NCBI GenBank assembly: GCA_021770245.1
Contig: JAETRI010000028.1
Span: forward strand, 1-41,902
Source: Lachnospiraceae bacterium
Lineage (GTDB): Bacteria > Bacillota > Clostridia > Lachnospirales > Lachnospiraceae
Length of the DNA: 41,902 bases
Direction of reading: 5' to 3'
Part shown: piece by piece, positions 31,616 to 40,401 of the stretch
Numbering within the stretch: the first letter of the stretch is position 1
Layout: each line of letters begins with the position of its first letter
Program-made: the position numbers and the translations under genes
Notes under the pieces: model-generated
Databases searched by the model: none
Told to the model about the DNA's origin: nothing
The model's input: only the letters and a program-made list of their open reading frames with translations

Positions 31616-33322
31616 TTATGCCAAATATTCGTGAGCCATCACCAGCATCACGCTGGCCGTCCAGGTATAGGCCCTGTCCCGAAGCCCGTCGCCCGTGAGG
31701 GCGTCAAAATTCTCGGCGCAGCCGCTCTTTCCAACCATCTCGCAGAATCTGCGGGTGACCTGCTGCACATATTCCTTCTCTCCGCATTCCATCAGCCCAT
31801 CCAGGATCAGCATGGTACTGGGCGCCCAGATCGGGCCTCGCCAGTATCCGTCCGACTCATAGAGGCCGCTCTTGGGGCTTTCTGTGGCAAGGCCCCATGC
31901 AGTGAGGAATTTGTCTCCCTTCAACACCTCGATCATCTTCTTTTGGATCTGTCCGGGGAGCAGTTTCCCCAACACGATGGGAAGGTAAAGGATCAGGCTG
32001 TCCGTCTCCACCCGTTCCTTTTCCAGGCCCGCATAAGCCACCGGCAGATCATCCACGAAGAGTTCTTCCAGCATACGCTCCCTCATCTCGTCCCTGCGCC
32101 GTTCCCACATGCGCCTGGCGGCCTGGCGGCCCAGCTTTCCGGCCACCTCTGCCAGCACATCCATCTGCAGCACCAGGAAAGCGGCCAGATCGGGAAGGGT
32201 TGCAGGCGGCAGCTTCAGAAATGCGGTGGAATTATCCCAGCCCGAATCGTTCCCATGGGTATACTCACACAGTCCGTCCCCGTTCTCGTCCCGGCAGTCC
32301 AGCCACCAGTTCGTCCATCCGGAAAGCTTGTCATAAGCCTCCGCGAGCTGTTCCATGGACAACTCCATCACTCCCATCAGCTTGCGCAGAGCCCATCCAT
32401 GGATCGGCGGTTTGCAATAATTGTGGATCGGTTTGCTGTCGTTCACGCTGTCAGGGATATTTCCGGACGGCTTTTGATGGTCAAAGAGCACCAGGAATTG
32501 ATCCCAAGCTTCCTTCGGGTTTCCGTAGGAGAGCGCCATGGCATTGAAGCAATGATCCCAGCTCCACACATTGCACATCCAGTTTTTGGACATCAGCATG
32601 GCTTCTCTGGTAAGAAGGCCGCAGGGCTTCACAATGCTCGACCAGTCCACATAGGCTGCGATCCTGGCCGTCTCCTCATACTGCGCTTCGACCGAGGGCA
32701 TGGAAGCATGGAAGGCCTCGAAGGCTTCCCTGCTGCAGACTGCGGCTTCCTCAAAATCAAAATCCCTTCCCCGGTCCTGCCAGTCTTCAAAAGCCTCCTC
32801 CACGCTGACAAGATACTCTCCCGACTCGTCCGGAATGAGGTGCAGCCTGCAATAAGCGGCGGTACTGCCGTCCCATTCCTGCTCTGCCTCTATCCTGCCC
32901 TGCTGAGCACGCAGCACATACCGGCAGTTGTTCCTGAAGCAGTTCATCAGCAGGAACCGCCTCTCCCCTGCCTGCATGGGCTGGCTGAAGGTAAAGGGCA
33001 GGCCCTCGCTCATAAAATCAAGCGTCATGGGCAGATCCCCCTTCAGCAGAAGCGTATCCGCGTCATGGAATGCCATACGGCACTTCTTCCCTTCTTTTTC
33101 GATCCGCAGCTCGTCCGCATCCGCCGCGTATCCGTTTTCTTCCACCGCATCCCCGTTCCCGGTCTCAACCCTCGCCACAAAGGAGGAAGAGGCCGAGCCA
33201 TGGACAGTCCTTAAGTACATCCCCCGCTCTATCTTCTGATGGTTAAAGCAGCCCTCCAAATAAGATACGGCCAAATAGGATCCTCGATAACTAAACGGTA
33301 CTTCTCTCAAATTCAACTTCAT
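31616..33322 (-). CDS. GH63/MGH1-like glycoside hydrolase
   Basis: The 568-residue protein starts at the ATG at 33322 with AGGGGAG six bases upstream; the longer frame would run into hairpin repeat sequence. The N-terminal 200 residues are a beta-rich domain. The rest is an (alpha/alpha)6 barrel of the trehalase/glucosidase group: NVWSWDHCFNAMAL, HGNDSGWDNSTAFL, GYWRGPIWAPSTML and NFDALTGDGLRDRAYTWTASV. These match the MGH1-like/GH63 family, whose members act on mannosylglycerate, glucosylglycerate or alpha-glucosides. Candidate catalytic acids are the Asp in WSWDH and the Asp/Glu near GWDNS. No signal peptide is present. It is the last gene of the importer 2 operon and likely hydrolyses its ligand in the cytoplasm. 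Confidence 0.82.
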   Translation of the reverse strand: MKLNLREVPFSYRGSYLAVSYLEGCFNHQKIERGMYLRTVHGSASSSFVARVETGNGDAVEENGYAADADELRIEKEGKKCRMAFHDADTLLLKGDLPMTLDFMSEGLPFTFSQPMQAGERRFLLMNCFRNNCRYVLRAQQGRIEAEQEWDGSTAAYCRLHLIPDESGEYLVSVEEAFEDWQDRGRDFDFEEAAVCSREAFEAFHASMPSVEAQYEETARIAAYVDWSSIVKPCGLLTREAMLMSKNWMCNVWSWDHCFNAMALSYGNPKEAWDQFLVLFDHQKPSGNIPDSVNDSKPIHNYCKPPIHGWALRKLMGVMELSMEQLAEAYDKLSGWTNWWLDCRDENGDGLCEYTHGNDSGWDNSTAFLKLPPATLPDLAAFLVLQMDVLAEVAGKLGRQAARRMWERRRDEMRERMLEELFVDDLPVAYAGLEKERVETDSLILYLPIVLGKLLPGQIQKKMIEVLKGDKFLTAWGLATESPKSGLYESDGYWRGPIWAPSTMLILDGLMECGEKEYVQQVTRRFCEMVGKSGCAENFDALTGDGLRDRAYTWTASVMLVMAHEYLA

Positions 33323-33327
33323 TTTTT

Positions 33328-33428
33328 GCTCCCCTCCGCCCGCTTTAGCGGGCACTCCATTCAGGGAGGTTGAAAGCGTCCTTCTTTCAACCTTGCTCCC
33401 CTCTGCGTGCTTTAGCACGCACTCCATT
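33328..33428 (-). repeat. 66/67-nt double-hairpin leader, 1.5 copies
   Basis: A full unit (33328-33394) and a partial one (33395-33428) precede the GH63-like ATG. Hairpin 1 is GCCCGC/GCGGGC in the first copy and GCGTGC/GCACGC in the second, both with loop TAAA on the minus strand. Hairpin 2 is GGTTGAAAG/CTTTCAACC with loop AAGGACG. The closest copy ends in GGAGGGGAGC and serves as Shine-Dalgarno. Confidence 0.9.
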
Positions 33429-33449
33429 ATTGATATACAGCTCTCTTCC

Positions 33450-34283
33450 TCAGCCTTTCAGGCCGGAAAAGGTGATTCCCTCGATGAAATATTTCTGTGC
33501 CATGAAATATACCGCAATCATAGGGATCGTAATTACCGTGGCCACCGCCATCATCAGGTTCCAATCGCTGGTGTGCTGCCCCATGAAGTTCTGCAGCGCC
33601 AAAGACACTGTCTTTAGTTTTCTGTCATCCAGATACAGAAGAGGCCCCATAAAATCGTTCCAGGTGTTCATGAAGGTGAACACTCCTACGCTGCACAGAG
33701 CAGGCTTGGACATAGGGACAATGATCCTGGAATAAATAATGAAATAGTTCGCGCCGTCCACCAGCGCCGCTTCGTCATATTCTTTCGGTATCCCGGAATA
33801 GAACTGCTTCACCAGAAAGACGTTGAAAGCGCTGCCGAAGAAACAGGGTATGATCAACGGGTAAAAAGTGTTATACCCGCCCACGGCCTGCCAGATCAAA
33901 AACTGCGGGATCATCAGAACCGTATAAGGGATCATCATGGTGGATAAAAGCAGGGCAAACCACAGGTTCCTCCCCCTGAACTTCAGCCTTTCAAATCCGA
34001 ATGCAATGAAGCTGGCGCTGAGTACCGACCCCACCAGGTTAAATGCCACGATGACGGCCGAATTCAGAAAGTACCGCCCAAAGGGCGCCTTGGTAAATGC
34101 CTCTTTAAAATTTTCCAGATCGTAGTGGGAAGGGAACCACTGGATCGGCATTGTCATAATCTCCCGATTTGTCATGAATGCGCTCCGTACCATCCAAAAG
34201 AACGGAAAGAGCATCAAAAAGGAGATGCCGACCAGTAATATGTAGCAAAGCAGCTTGACTTCAGACTTTTTTCTGCTTTTCAT
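33450..34283 (-). CDS. carbohydrate ABC transporter permease (MalG type), importer 2
   Basis: The 277-residue protein starts at the ATG at 34283, four bases after the previous stop, with GGAG nine bases upstream (an ATG at 34304 would overlap the preceding gene). It has six membrane helices (LLCYILLVGISFLMLFPFFWMV at the N-terminus). The EAA loop is DEAALVDGANYFIIYSRIIVP. The end AQKYFIEGITFSGLKG is the classical CUT1 MalG C-terminus. It forms a pair with the permease encoded immediately upstream and uses an ATPase encoded elsewhere. Confidence 0.92.
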   Translation of the reverse strand: MKSRKKSEVKLLCYILLVGISFLMLFPFFWMVRSAFMTNREIMTMPIQWFPSHYDLENFKEAFTKAPFGRYFLNSAVIVAFNLVGSVLSASFIAFGFERLKFRGRNLWFALLLSTMMIPYTVLMIPQFLIWQAVGGYNTFYPLIIPCFFGSAFNVFLVKQFYSGIPKEYDEAALVDGANYFIIYSRIIVPMSKPALCSVGVFTFMNTWNDFMGPLLYLDDRKLKTVSLALQNFMGQHTSDWNLMMAVATVITIPMIAVYFMAQKYFIEGITFSGLKG

Positions 34284-34287
34284 AATC

Positions 34288-35190
34288 TCAATCTCCGTTC
34301 TCATAGATCACCCATTTGTTCTGGGTCTTGAACACCACCGCCGTCAGCACGGCGATGATCAGGAACAGAATCCATGACATGGATGCCGAATACCCCATTC
34401 GGGACTGCTTAAAGGCCGTCCGGTAGACCAGCAGGGAATAGAACAGGCTGGCATTGTTCGGCCCGCCGTCCGTCATGATATAGGCTTGGGTGAAGGTCTG
34501 CATGGATCCGATAATCGCCATCACAAAATTATAGAATACGATGGGCGTCATCATAGGTACCGTAATATGGAAAAATTTAGGCAAGGCTCCTGCTCCGTCG
34601 ATTTCCGCCGCCTCGTAGAGCTGCCTGGATACCCCCTGCAGGCCCGCCAGATAGATGACCACATTGTTCCCTGCCGCCCACAACGCCATCACCGCCAGAC
34701 AAGGGAGCACCCCCTTTGCGCTGAAGATAAAGTTTTGTGTATGCAGTCCCACCCCTTTTAGGATGCTGTTGAGCAGCCCATGCATGGGATTATAGATATA
34801 CATCCATACGGCGGCGCTGGCCACCACGGGCACGATGGAAGGAACATAGAAGATCGCACGAAATATGGAGATCCCTCTCACCTTCGTATTCAGCAGAATC
34901 GCTATCAGCAGCGGGACACAGGTCACCAGCGGGACCGTAAGCAGTGTATAGGTTAAGGTCACTTTGATTGCCTGCCCCACTAACGGGTCGTGGAACAGAT
35001 TTTTATAGTTCTCTGCGCCGATAAACTCCATCGGCGTAATCACGTCCCATTCCGTAAAGCTGATTGCCATACTGTAGAGCATCGGACCGAAGCTGAAACA
35101 GGCAAGGCCGATGATTACCGGTGCGATAAAAAAATATCCCCATCGAAGCTGGCTTCTTTCCCGCAGGCTCATTTTTTTCTTTTTTTTCAT
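34288..35190 (-). CDS. carbohydrate ABC transporter permease (MalF/UgpA type), importer 2
   Basis: The 300-residue protein starts at the ATG at 35190 with AGGGG seven bases upstream; the ATG at 35196 is too close to that site. After a basic N-terminus (KKKKKMSLRERSQLRWG) it has six membrane helices (YFFIAPVIIGLACFSFGPMLYSM first). The EAA loop is YEAAEIDGAGALPKFFHITVP, and MTDGGPNNASLFYSLLVY is the conserved late loop. It lies 255 bp after SBP2, with several hairpins in the gap. It is one half of the membrane channel of importer 2. Confidence 0.92.
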   Translation of the reverse strand: MKKKKKMSLRERSQLRWGYFFIAPVIIGLACFSFGPMLYSMAISFTEWDVITPMEFIGAENYKNLFHDPLVGQAIKVTLTYTLLTVPLVTCVPLLIAILLNTKVRGISIFRAIFYVPSIVPVVASAAVWMYIYNPMHGLLNSILKGVGLHTQNFIFSAKGVLPCLAVMALWAAGNNVVIYLAGLQGVSRQLYEAAEIDGAGALPKFFHITVPMMTPIVFYNFVMAIIGSMQTFTQAYIMTDGGPNNASLFYSLLVYRTAFKQSRMGYSASMSWILFLIIAVLTAVVFKTQNKWVIYENGD

Positions 35191-35205
35191 TCTCATACCC
35201 CTGCA

Positions 35206-35228
35206 TATCGCAGGCAGAGCCTGCGATA
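35206..35228 (-). repeat. 10-bp hairpin before the importer 2 permease
   Basis: TATCGCAGGC/GCCTGCGATA (35206-35215/35219-35228) with a 3-nt loop ends 9 nt from the AGGGG ribosome-binding stretch of the permease at 35190. Confidence 0.65.
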
Positions 35229-35350
35229 CTGCCATCAATGGAAAGTTTGGAAGTCTGTTTCCAAACGTATACCTCTATCGTTCTCTTTTCGATTTCAGGA
35301 GATTTTACCGCCAGACGGTTCCTGAAATTCGAATGCTTTCGGTTTCCATT

Positions 35351-35409
35351 GGAAGCGGCTATGCCGCTTCCCTGTCATACGGGCCGCTGCCTAAAGAGCA
35401 GCGGCCCGT
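35351..35409 (-). repeat. two strong hairpins between SBP2 and the permease
   Basis: GGAAGCGGC/GCCGCTTCC (35351-35359/35363-35371, 3-nt loop) and ACGGGCCGCTGC/GCAGCGGCCCGT (35379-35390/35398-35409, 7-nt loop) are perfect. They lie 36 nt past the SBP2 stop. They may stabilise the SBP2 mRNA 3' end or attenuate transcription; no T-run follows. Confidence 0.75.
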
Positions 35410-35445
35410 GTCAGTCCAAAGGTTCTTCTGCCAGGCGGCAGTATG

Positions 35446-36882
35446 TTAGTCCCAAATCCCCTGGAGCTGATCCGACACGTCCAGCGTGCCAAGCGCATCC
35501 GCTGCAGTGGTTTCTCCGAGCCATACATTATCCAGAAGCGGAACAATGGTGTTATCCACGATTGCCGGGAAATTCTTCAAGGATACGTTCTCTCCCAGCC
35601 TGGTATTCTTCTGCTGAAGAATATTCTTGAACGCCTCACAGTTGGCGCTCTCGTCCACTTTGGTATAGGTAGCCGCCCAGGCCTTCTCGTTCTCTCCTCC
35701 GTCAAAGATATTCAGCGTGTGAGGAAGTCCGCCCAGCGCCACGCCTGCATTTTTCGACGTGGAGATCGCATTTTCAAACTCCGTATAATAACGGAAGAAA
35801 TCGAAGGCTGATTCGTTATCCGCGCTCTTAGGAGACATGCATACCCCAGCGCCCCAGCTCATATTGGCCGGATGCTTAAACATAGGGATCTGGGCTACTC
35901 CCACATCGTAGCCTTCATTGGCATAGTTGCCCAGCGCCCACGCCCCGTCGATCGCCATGGCCAGCTGGCCGTTCATCAGCATCGCGGATTTATCCGAGAA
36001 AGCGCCCTTGGCCATTGCCACGGTAGGCGCACATTTGTGAACCAGAGACAGATCCGCAATCCCCTGGAGGACCTCCAATCCTGCCTGCGTGTTGATGAGA
36101 AGCTCCGTTCCCTCCTCGTTGGCAATGCCGGCATCGTTGGTATACAGAAGAGGCATAAACACATTCCAGTCCGTGGGCATCATAGTCCCATACACGTTCA
36201 CGCTCTCTTCGTCGAACCCTTCATCATTGGGCGTATTCCCGTTGGCATCCTTCGTCAGCTTTTTCGCGTTTTCCACGAACTCGTCCCATGTCCATGGATT
36301 TTCCGCATCCGTGGAGGGCGCCTCGATCCCGTTCTCGGCAAAGATCTCCTTGTTGTAATACAGCGCAAGGGTCGTCACATTACATCCCACCCCCCAGATA
36401 CCGTCTCCGGCCTGGAATACGGTGGTGGACACCATCTCCGTGTTCGGGTCAAATCCCGCCTTCTCATACAGCGGCTTCAGATCCAGGACCGCTCCCTTGG
36501 TACCCCATTCCAACACACTGCCCTCCGGAAGCTTGAACACCTCCGGCATGCTGTCCGCAGCCGCCATGGTATTGATCTTACTCAAGTATTCCGAATAAGG
36601 GATAAAATTCGCCTCGATCGTCACACCGGGATGCTCTGCCTGGTACTGATCGCAGATCGCCTGGTCAAATTCCTGCTCAGCTCCCGACGACCAGGAGTAG
36701 AATGAGACCTTCACATCCCCTGTGGACGCGGGCTGCCCGGCTCCCGTGTCCTCTCCGGAAGCGCTGCTTTCGGATGCACTGCTTCCGTTTTGGCCGGATG
36801 CGCTCTTATCGTTCCCCTGACATCCCACAAGGGAGAAGGTTAAGCATATTCCCAACAGCAGCGCCAAACTCTTTTTCAACAT
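35446..36882 (-). CDS. extracellular solute-binding lipoprotein, importer 2
   Basis: The 478-residue protein starts at the ATG at 36882, nine bases after AAAGGAGG; a TTG at 36888 is too close. Its lipoprotein signal ends in LVGC. A Ser/Ala/Gly-rich linker runs to about residue 55. The mature part is a family 1 sugar-binding protein (VSFYSWSSGAEQEFDQAICDQYQAEHPGV, VTTLALYYNKEIFAENGIEAP, NPWTWDEFVENAKKL). It is the first gene of importer 2 and follows the AraC-type response-regulator gene by 117 bp. I found no clear -35/-10 pair, which would fit an activator-dependent promoter. Confidence 0.92.
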   Translation of the reverse strand: MLKKSLALLLGICLTFSLVGCQGNDKSASGQNGSSASESSASGEDTGAGQPASTGDVKVSFYSWSSGAEQEFDQAICDQYQAEHPGVTIEANFIPYSEYLSKINTMAAADSMPEVFKLPEGSVLEWGTKGAVLDLKPLYEKAGFDPNTEMVSTTVFQAGDGIWGVGCNVTTLALYYNKEIFAENGIEAPSTDAENPWTWDEFVENAKKLTKDANGNTPNDEGFDEESVNVYGTMMPTDWNVFMPLLYTNDAGIANEEGTELLINTQAGLEVLQGIADLSLVHKCAPTVAMAKGAFSDKSAMLMNGQLAMAIDGAWALGNYANEGYDVGVAQIPMFKHPANMSWGAGVCMSPKSADNESAFDFFRYYTEFENAISTSKNAGVALGGLPHTLNIFDGGENEKAWAATYTKVDESANCEAFKNILQQKNTRLGENVSLKNFPAIVDNTIVPLLDNVWLGETTAADALGTLDVSDQLQGIWD

Positions 36883-36999
36883 GGACAAAATCCTCCTTTA
36901 CTTATGTCTTTTATCTGGTTGATATGTCCATTTTATCTGCAATACATTGGCGGGGCTAGTACAAAATGGCTAAATAAATAGCACGATCTCTCCTTCCTT

Positions 37000-38442
37000 C
37001 TATCGCTTTGTCCCATTCCGAAACTCCCTGGGCGAAAGCCGGCAGACTTTTCGAAAGGATCTGGCAAAATAATTGGCGTCGCTGTAGCCCACGATCCGAG
37101 CAATCTCGCTGATGGACCAATCTGTCATACTCAGGTATTCCTTCGCTTTCTCCATCCGATAGTTCTCCAGATACTGGGGGATCGTCATACCCAGCTTTTC
37201 TTTAAAACGCTTCGTCATGTACCCCGGCGCCAGAAAGAATTCCCCGCTCAGCTCTGCCAGGCCGATTTCTTCCTGATAATGTTGTTCCAGATAGAGGCGG
37301 ATCCGTTCCACCACATCGTCCCTGTTCAATTGGCCTCTCATCTTCTCGCGCAGTATCCGGCCATATTGCTTCCATTTTTCCAGAATATCCTGTTGGAGGC
37401 GGCAGTTCGTCAGAGCCATCATGCCGAACTCTTCTTTCAGGTTTCCCGGAATTGCCATTTCATATTTCATGTAAACGCCCGCATATATCGTCATCACGGA
37501 ATGATGGACCTCCAGCAGGGACGGAACATACTCTCTCTTGGAAAATATCTCTGCAAACAGATCCTCCAGAATCTCTTCATATCGCTTTTCCTTCAGATTA
37601 TCCAAAGCGATCTCCAACTGTTCCAGATTCCGTTTCGGCCAGCATAGCGTATCCAGATCCGCAGGAAATACCTGCCTGGCTCCATACCAGAACCGCAGGT
37701 TCAAAGCGCCCTCCAGATGCCGGAGTAGCTCTGTCATATCCTGTCCGTCAGCCCTGATCCAGGAGGCGCACGCCGACATCCAAGGGGAAAGCGCTTCCAG
37801 GACAGTCCTTATCCTATCTTCCTCCATCTCCATACCCCCCATTAAGAGAAGCACATTCCTGCTTCCCTGAAAATGGAGCATCCTCCACTGGTCCCGGGGA
37901 AAATCCTGCCTCCAGATCCTTTTACACTCCCCGGGAGACTCTGTCAGCAAGTCCGTCAGCCTTTCCTGATACAGAAGGACCGCCGTTCCGCGGAACGCCC
38001 CCCGTTCCGTCGGACAGTCTTCCCAATATTCCTTTCTGCTGTCCATCAGCCGCTCCTGCTCCTCCCGAATGGCACGGCATACCTTTTCCATCGTTTCCTG
38101 AAATTCCTGCTGTATGATGGGCTTCATAATATAATCCATCACACCGGCCTGGATTGCCTTTTTCACATAGGCAAAATCATCATAACCGCTGATGATGATA
38201 AACCTCGTCTTGCTGTTCTCATCGATCCTGCGTACTCTTTCCACAAACTCCAACCCGTCGCACTGGGGCATGTTCACATCTACGAGAAAAATATCCGGCC
38301 CTGTTTTCTCATATAACTCAAAAGCCTCATTTCCGTTCCCTGCAACGCCCACCACCCGGACAGGCAGGCCTGTGAGCGCGAGCCGCCTTTCGATGCTTTT
38401 CACCACAAATGCCTCATCGTCCGCAATACATATCTTATACAT
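37000..38442 (-). CDS. AraC-type response regulator (YesN-like)
   Basis: The 480-residue protein starts at the ATG at 38442 with GGAGG six bases upstream; a longer frame to 38577 lies in non-coding leader. Residues 1-120 are a receiver domain with acidic pair in IADDE, phospho-acceptor D55 in IFLVDVNMPQ and K107 in YIMKPI. The middle 260 residues are an uncharacterised linker domain. The last 100 residues are an AraC HTH: IGLAELSGEFFLAPGYMTKRFKEKLGMTIPQYLE and WSISEIARIVGYSDANYFARSFRK. With the upstream kinase it should activate the downstream SBP2 operon when the extracellular ligand is sensed. Confidence 0.92.
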   Translation of the reverse strand: MYKICIADDEAFVVKSIERRLALTGLPVRVVGVAGNGNEAFELYEKTGPDIFLVDVNMPQCDGLEFVERVRRIDENSKTRFIIISGYDDFAYVKKAIQAGVMDYIMKPIIQQEFQETMEKVCRAIREEQERLMDSRKEYWEDCPTERGAFRGTAVLLYQERLTDLLTESPGECKRIWRQDFPRDQWRMLHFQGSRNVLLLMGGMEMEEDRIRTVLEALSPWMSACASWIRADGQDMTELLRHLEGALNLRFWYGARQVFPADLDTLCWPKRNLEQLEIALDNLKEKRYEEILEDLFAEIFSKREYVPSLLEVHHSVMTIYAGVYMKYEMAIPGNLKEEFGMMALTNCRLQQDILEKWKQYGRILREKMRGQLNRDDVVERIRLYLEQHYQEEIGLAELSGEFFLAPGYMTKRFKEKLGMTIPQYLENYRMEKAKEYLSMTDWSISEIARIVGYSDANYFARSFRKVCRLSPREFRNGTKR

Positions 38443-38455
38443 TCCGTTCCTCCAC

Positions 38456-38472
38456 ACCGCATCCTCTGCGGC
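38456..38472 (-). repeat. GCCGCA hairpin with GAGGA loop before the response regulator
   Basis: Arms CCGCA/TGCGG (38457-38461/38467-38471), extended by a G-U pair in RNA, carry loop GAGGA on the minus strand. The sequence GGAGGAACGG and the ATG at 38442 follow at once. Confidence 0.6.
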
Positions 38473-38586
38473 TTTGTGATGTGACAGCAACCGACATGCC
38501 GGCAATGTCACTGCTGCAGACGGCGCCGCACGCCTTTTCCACCCGTGATCCGGACCCGGCCGCACGCATATGCACACTCCGCAAGA

Positions 38587-40293
38587 TTACGGAAATCGAA
38601 TACGGATCCTGGTTCCCGCCCCTTCTTTGGATACAATTTCAAAGTCCATATCCTGTTGATATTCCAGATACATGCGGTGGAACACATTCTGGATCCCTAC
38701 ATGTACCGAGGAGGCCGGCCTCTCCACGGGCTCCCGTCGGATCTTTTCCATCGTCTTCGTCAATTCCTCCCGACGTTCCTGCGCAATCCCCGCTCCATTA
38801 TCCATAATCATGATCTCTGTCGATCCTTCCGTCTCCCTGATCATAACCGTAATGCAACATTCTCCCGTCTGCTCCGCAAAGCCGTGCCGGATGCAATTTT
38901 CCACAAGGGGCTGGAGAATCGCTTTCAGGATCTTCCTCTCCAAGGCATCTTCCGCCACCTCGTAGTATACGGAAAGGCCCTTAATTTTAAACTCCATAAT
39001 CATCAGGTATTTCCTGATATGATCCAATTCCTCTCTCACGGTCACCCATTTGCTTCGATTTAGATTGTATCGGAAGATCTGCCCCAGCGTCTCGCACACA
39101 TGGACTGCGGTCTCATTTCTGCCGCTGAAAATCAATCCATTAATCAGCTCCAATGTATTATACAGGAAATGCGGATTGATCTGTTCCAAGAGCATCTGAT
39201 ACTCCGTTTCCTTCTGGAGCATGCTCACCGCCCTGTTTTTCTCGATCAATTCATGGATGGATGCCGACATCTCATTAAAGCCGTCCAGCAGATCTCCCAG
39301 CTCATCCTGATATCTGTTCTCTATATATACGCCCATATGATCGTCCCGGATCTCGTTCATGGCATCCCGGCACTGGGTGATCGGAACGATCAGATAGCGG
39401 GACATCACCACGGCCAGGGAGAGGAACAGGACAGCAACGCCCGCAACCACCCCCGCAAAAGCCAGCCAAAGTGCCCGGTGCTCCAACGTGATGCTTTCCC
39501 GATCCAGGTAGACCACCAGCCTCCAGTGCTCAGAACCCACCCGGATTTCGGCTTCCTTCTGTCTCATATGGGATGCTCCCCGCAGTTCTTCCGGCAGATC
39601 CCCCGCGATCAGGACGCCGTCTCCTCCATAGAGCTCTGCATATCCGCCCTCAAAATTCGTGTCCAGAAACCGTGCAATGCTCCCCTGGGGTATCGTTGCC
39701 ACCAGGATCCCTTCACGCTCCAATGTATAATTGTTTTTGATTAAATAATAGAAGCACATTGACCAGCCGGACCGTTTTCGATATACCCCGCTGTCCCTTC
39801 CGATCTCCACATACTTTCCTTTTTCTTCCAATTCCGCATACCACGCCCGCTCCGAAAGTTCCACGGAGTAATCCAACGTCTCCCCATAGCTGGTCATCCG
39901 CAGCCCGTCATCCAGGATGATTGCAAAATGCGTCCCCTCATAGAAGCCCACCAGGCCATACAGAAAATCCGCCACCCTGTCCCTGATTCTCTGTTTCTCA
40001 TGATCGTTTCCTGTCGCCTCAAACATATTCTGCAGCCAGCTGCTGTAGCAGGCCGTGAGCGCCGCCTCATCCACCCGGGTCAAATATCGTTCGATCTCCT
40101 CCTTGCGCTGTTCCAGAAGGCCGTCCAGGCTCCTTTCAATGGCCTCCGTCGTATTCCGCTCCGAAATCATCAAACAGATCACCGTAGTCATCAGGACCGT
40201 GACCAGAAAAAATGCCAGCACGATTCCCACAATTTTCCTCTGCAGACCCGGCTTACGGATGCTTTCCACCAGATATCTCACTGCCCGGCGCAT
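38587..40293 (-). CDS. sensor histidine kinase (YesM type)
   Basis: The 568-residue protein starts at an ATG with GGAGG upstream. It has one membrane helix near residues 22-43 (IVGIVLAFFLVTVLMTTVICLMI), a large extracellular dCache-like sensor region to about residue 285, and a second helix (AGVVAGVAVLFLSLAVVM). A HAMP segment follows (IVPITQCRDAMNEI), then the His_kinase domain with phospho-acceptor His in EQINPHFLYNTLELING. The HATPase has N-box ILQPLVENCIRHGF and G-box IMIMDNGAGI. It phosphorylates the AraC-type regulator encoded 144 bp downstream and senses an extracellular ligand, possibly via SBP2. Confidence 0.93.
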   Translation of the reverse strand: MRRAVRYLVESIRKPGLQRKIVGIVLAFFLVTVLMTTVICLMISERNTTEAIERSLDGLLEQRKEEIERYLTRVDEAALTACYSSWLQNMFEATGNDHEKQRIRDRVADFLYGLVGFYEGTHFAIILDDGLRMTSYGETLDYSVELSERAWYAELEEKGKYVEIGRDSGVYRKRSGWSMCFYYLIKNNYTLEREGILVATIPQGSIARFLDTNFEGGYAELYGGDGVLIAGDLPEELRGASHMRQKEAEIRVGSEHWRLVVYLDRESITLEHRALWLAFAGVVAGVAVLFLSLAVVMSRYLIVPITQCRDAMNEIRDDHMGVYIENRYQDELGDLLDGFNEMSASIHELIEKNRAVSMLQKETEYQMLLEQINPHFLYNTLELINGLIFSGRNETAVHVCETLGQIFRYNLNRSKWVTVREELDHIRKYLMIMEFKIKGLSVYYEVAEDALERKILKAILQPLVENCIRHGFAEQTGECCITVMIRETEGSTEIMIMDNGAGIAQERREELTKTMEKIRREPVERPASSVHVGIQNVFHRMYLEYQQDMDFEIVSKEGAGTRIRIRFP

Positions 40294-40314
40294 GTCTTTT
40301 CCTCCCTAACCAAC

Positions 40315-40340
40315 GTGCTGCGTCCTGCGCGGCAGCGCAA
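40315..40340 (-). repeat. GCTGC hairpin with AGGA loop before the kinase gene
   Basis: Arms GCTGC/GCAGC (40317-40321/40332-40336) enclose a loop containing CAGGAC as read on the minus strand. It aligns with the element at 16983 over about 25 nt. GGGAGGA and the kinase ATG at 40293 follow. Confidence 0.55.
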
Positions 40341-40401
40341 TGCAAAATTCGTGAAGGCGATTTCGCACTACTTCCATCCGTTTCGCGCATAGCAGCAAAA
40401 T

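Noticed and set aside
31631-33214. Long plus-strand open frame opposite the GH63-like gene
   Set aside because: Shadow of the real gene, His/Pro-rich, no start signal.
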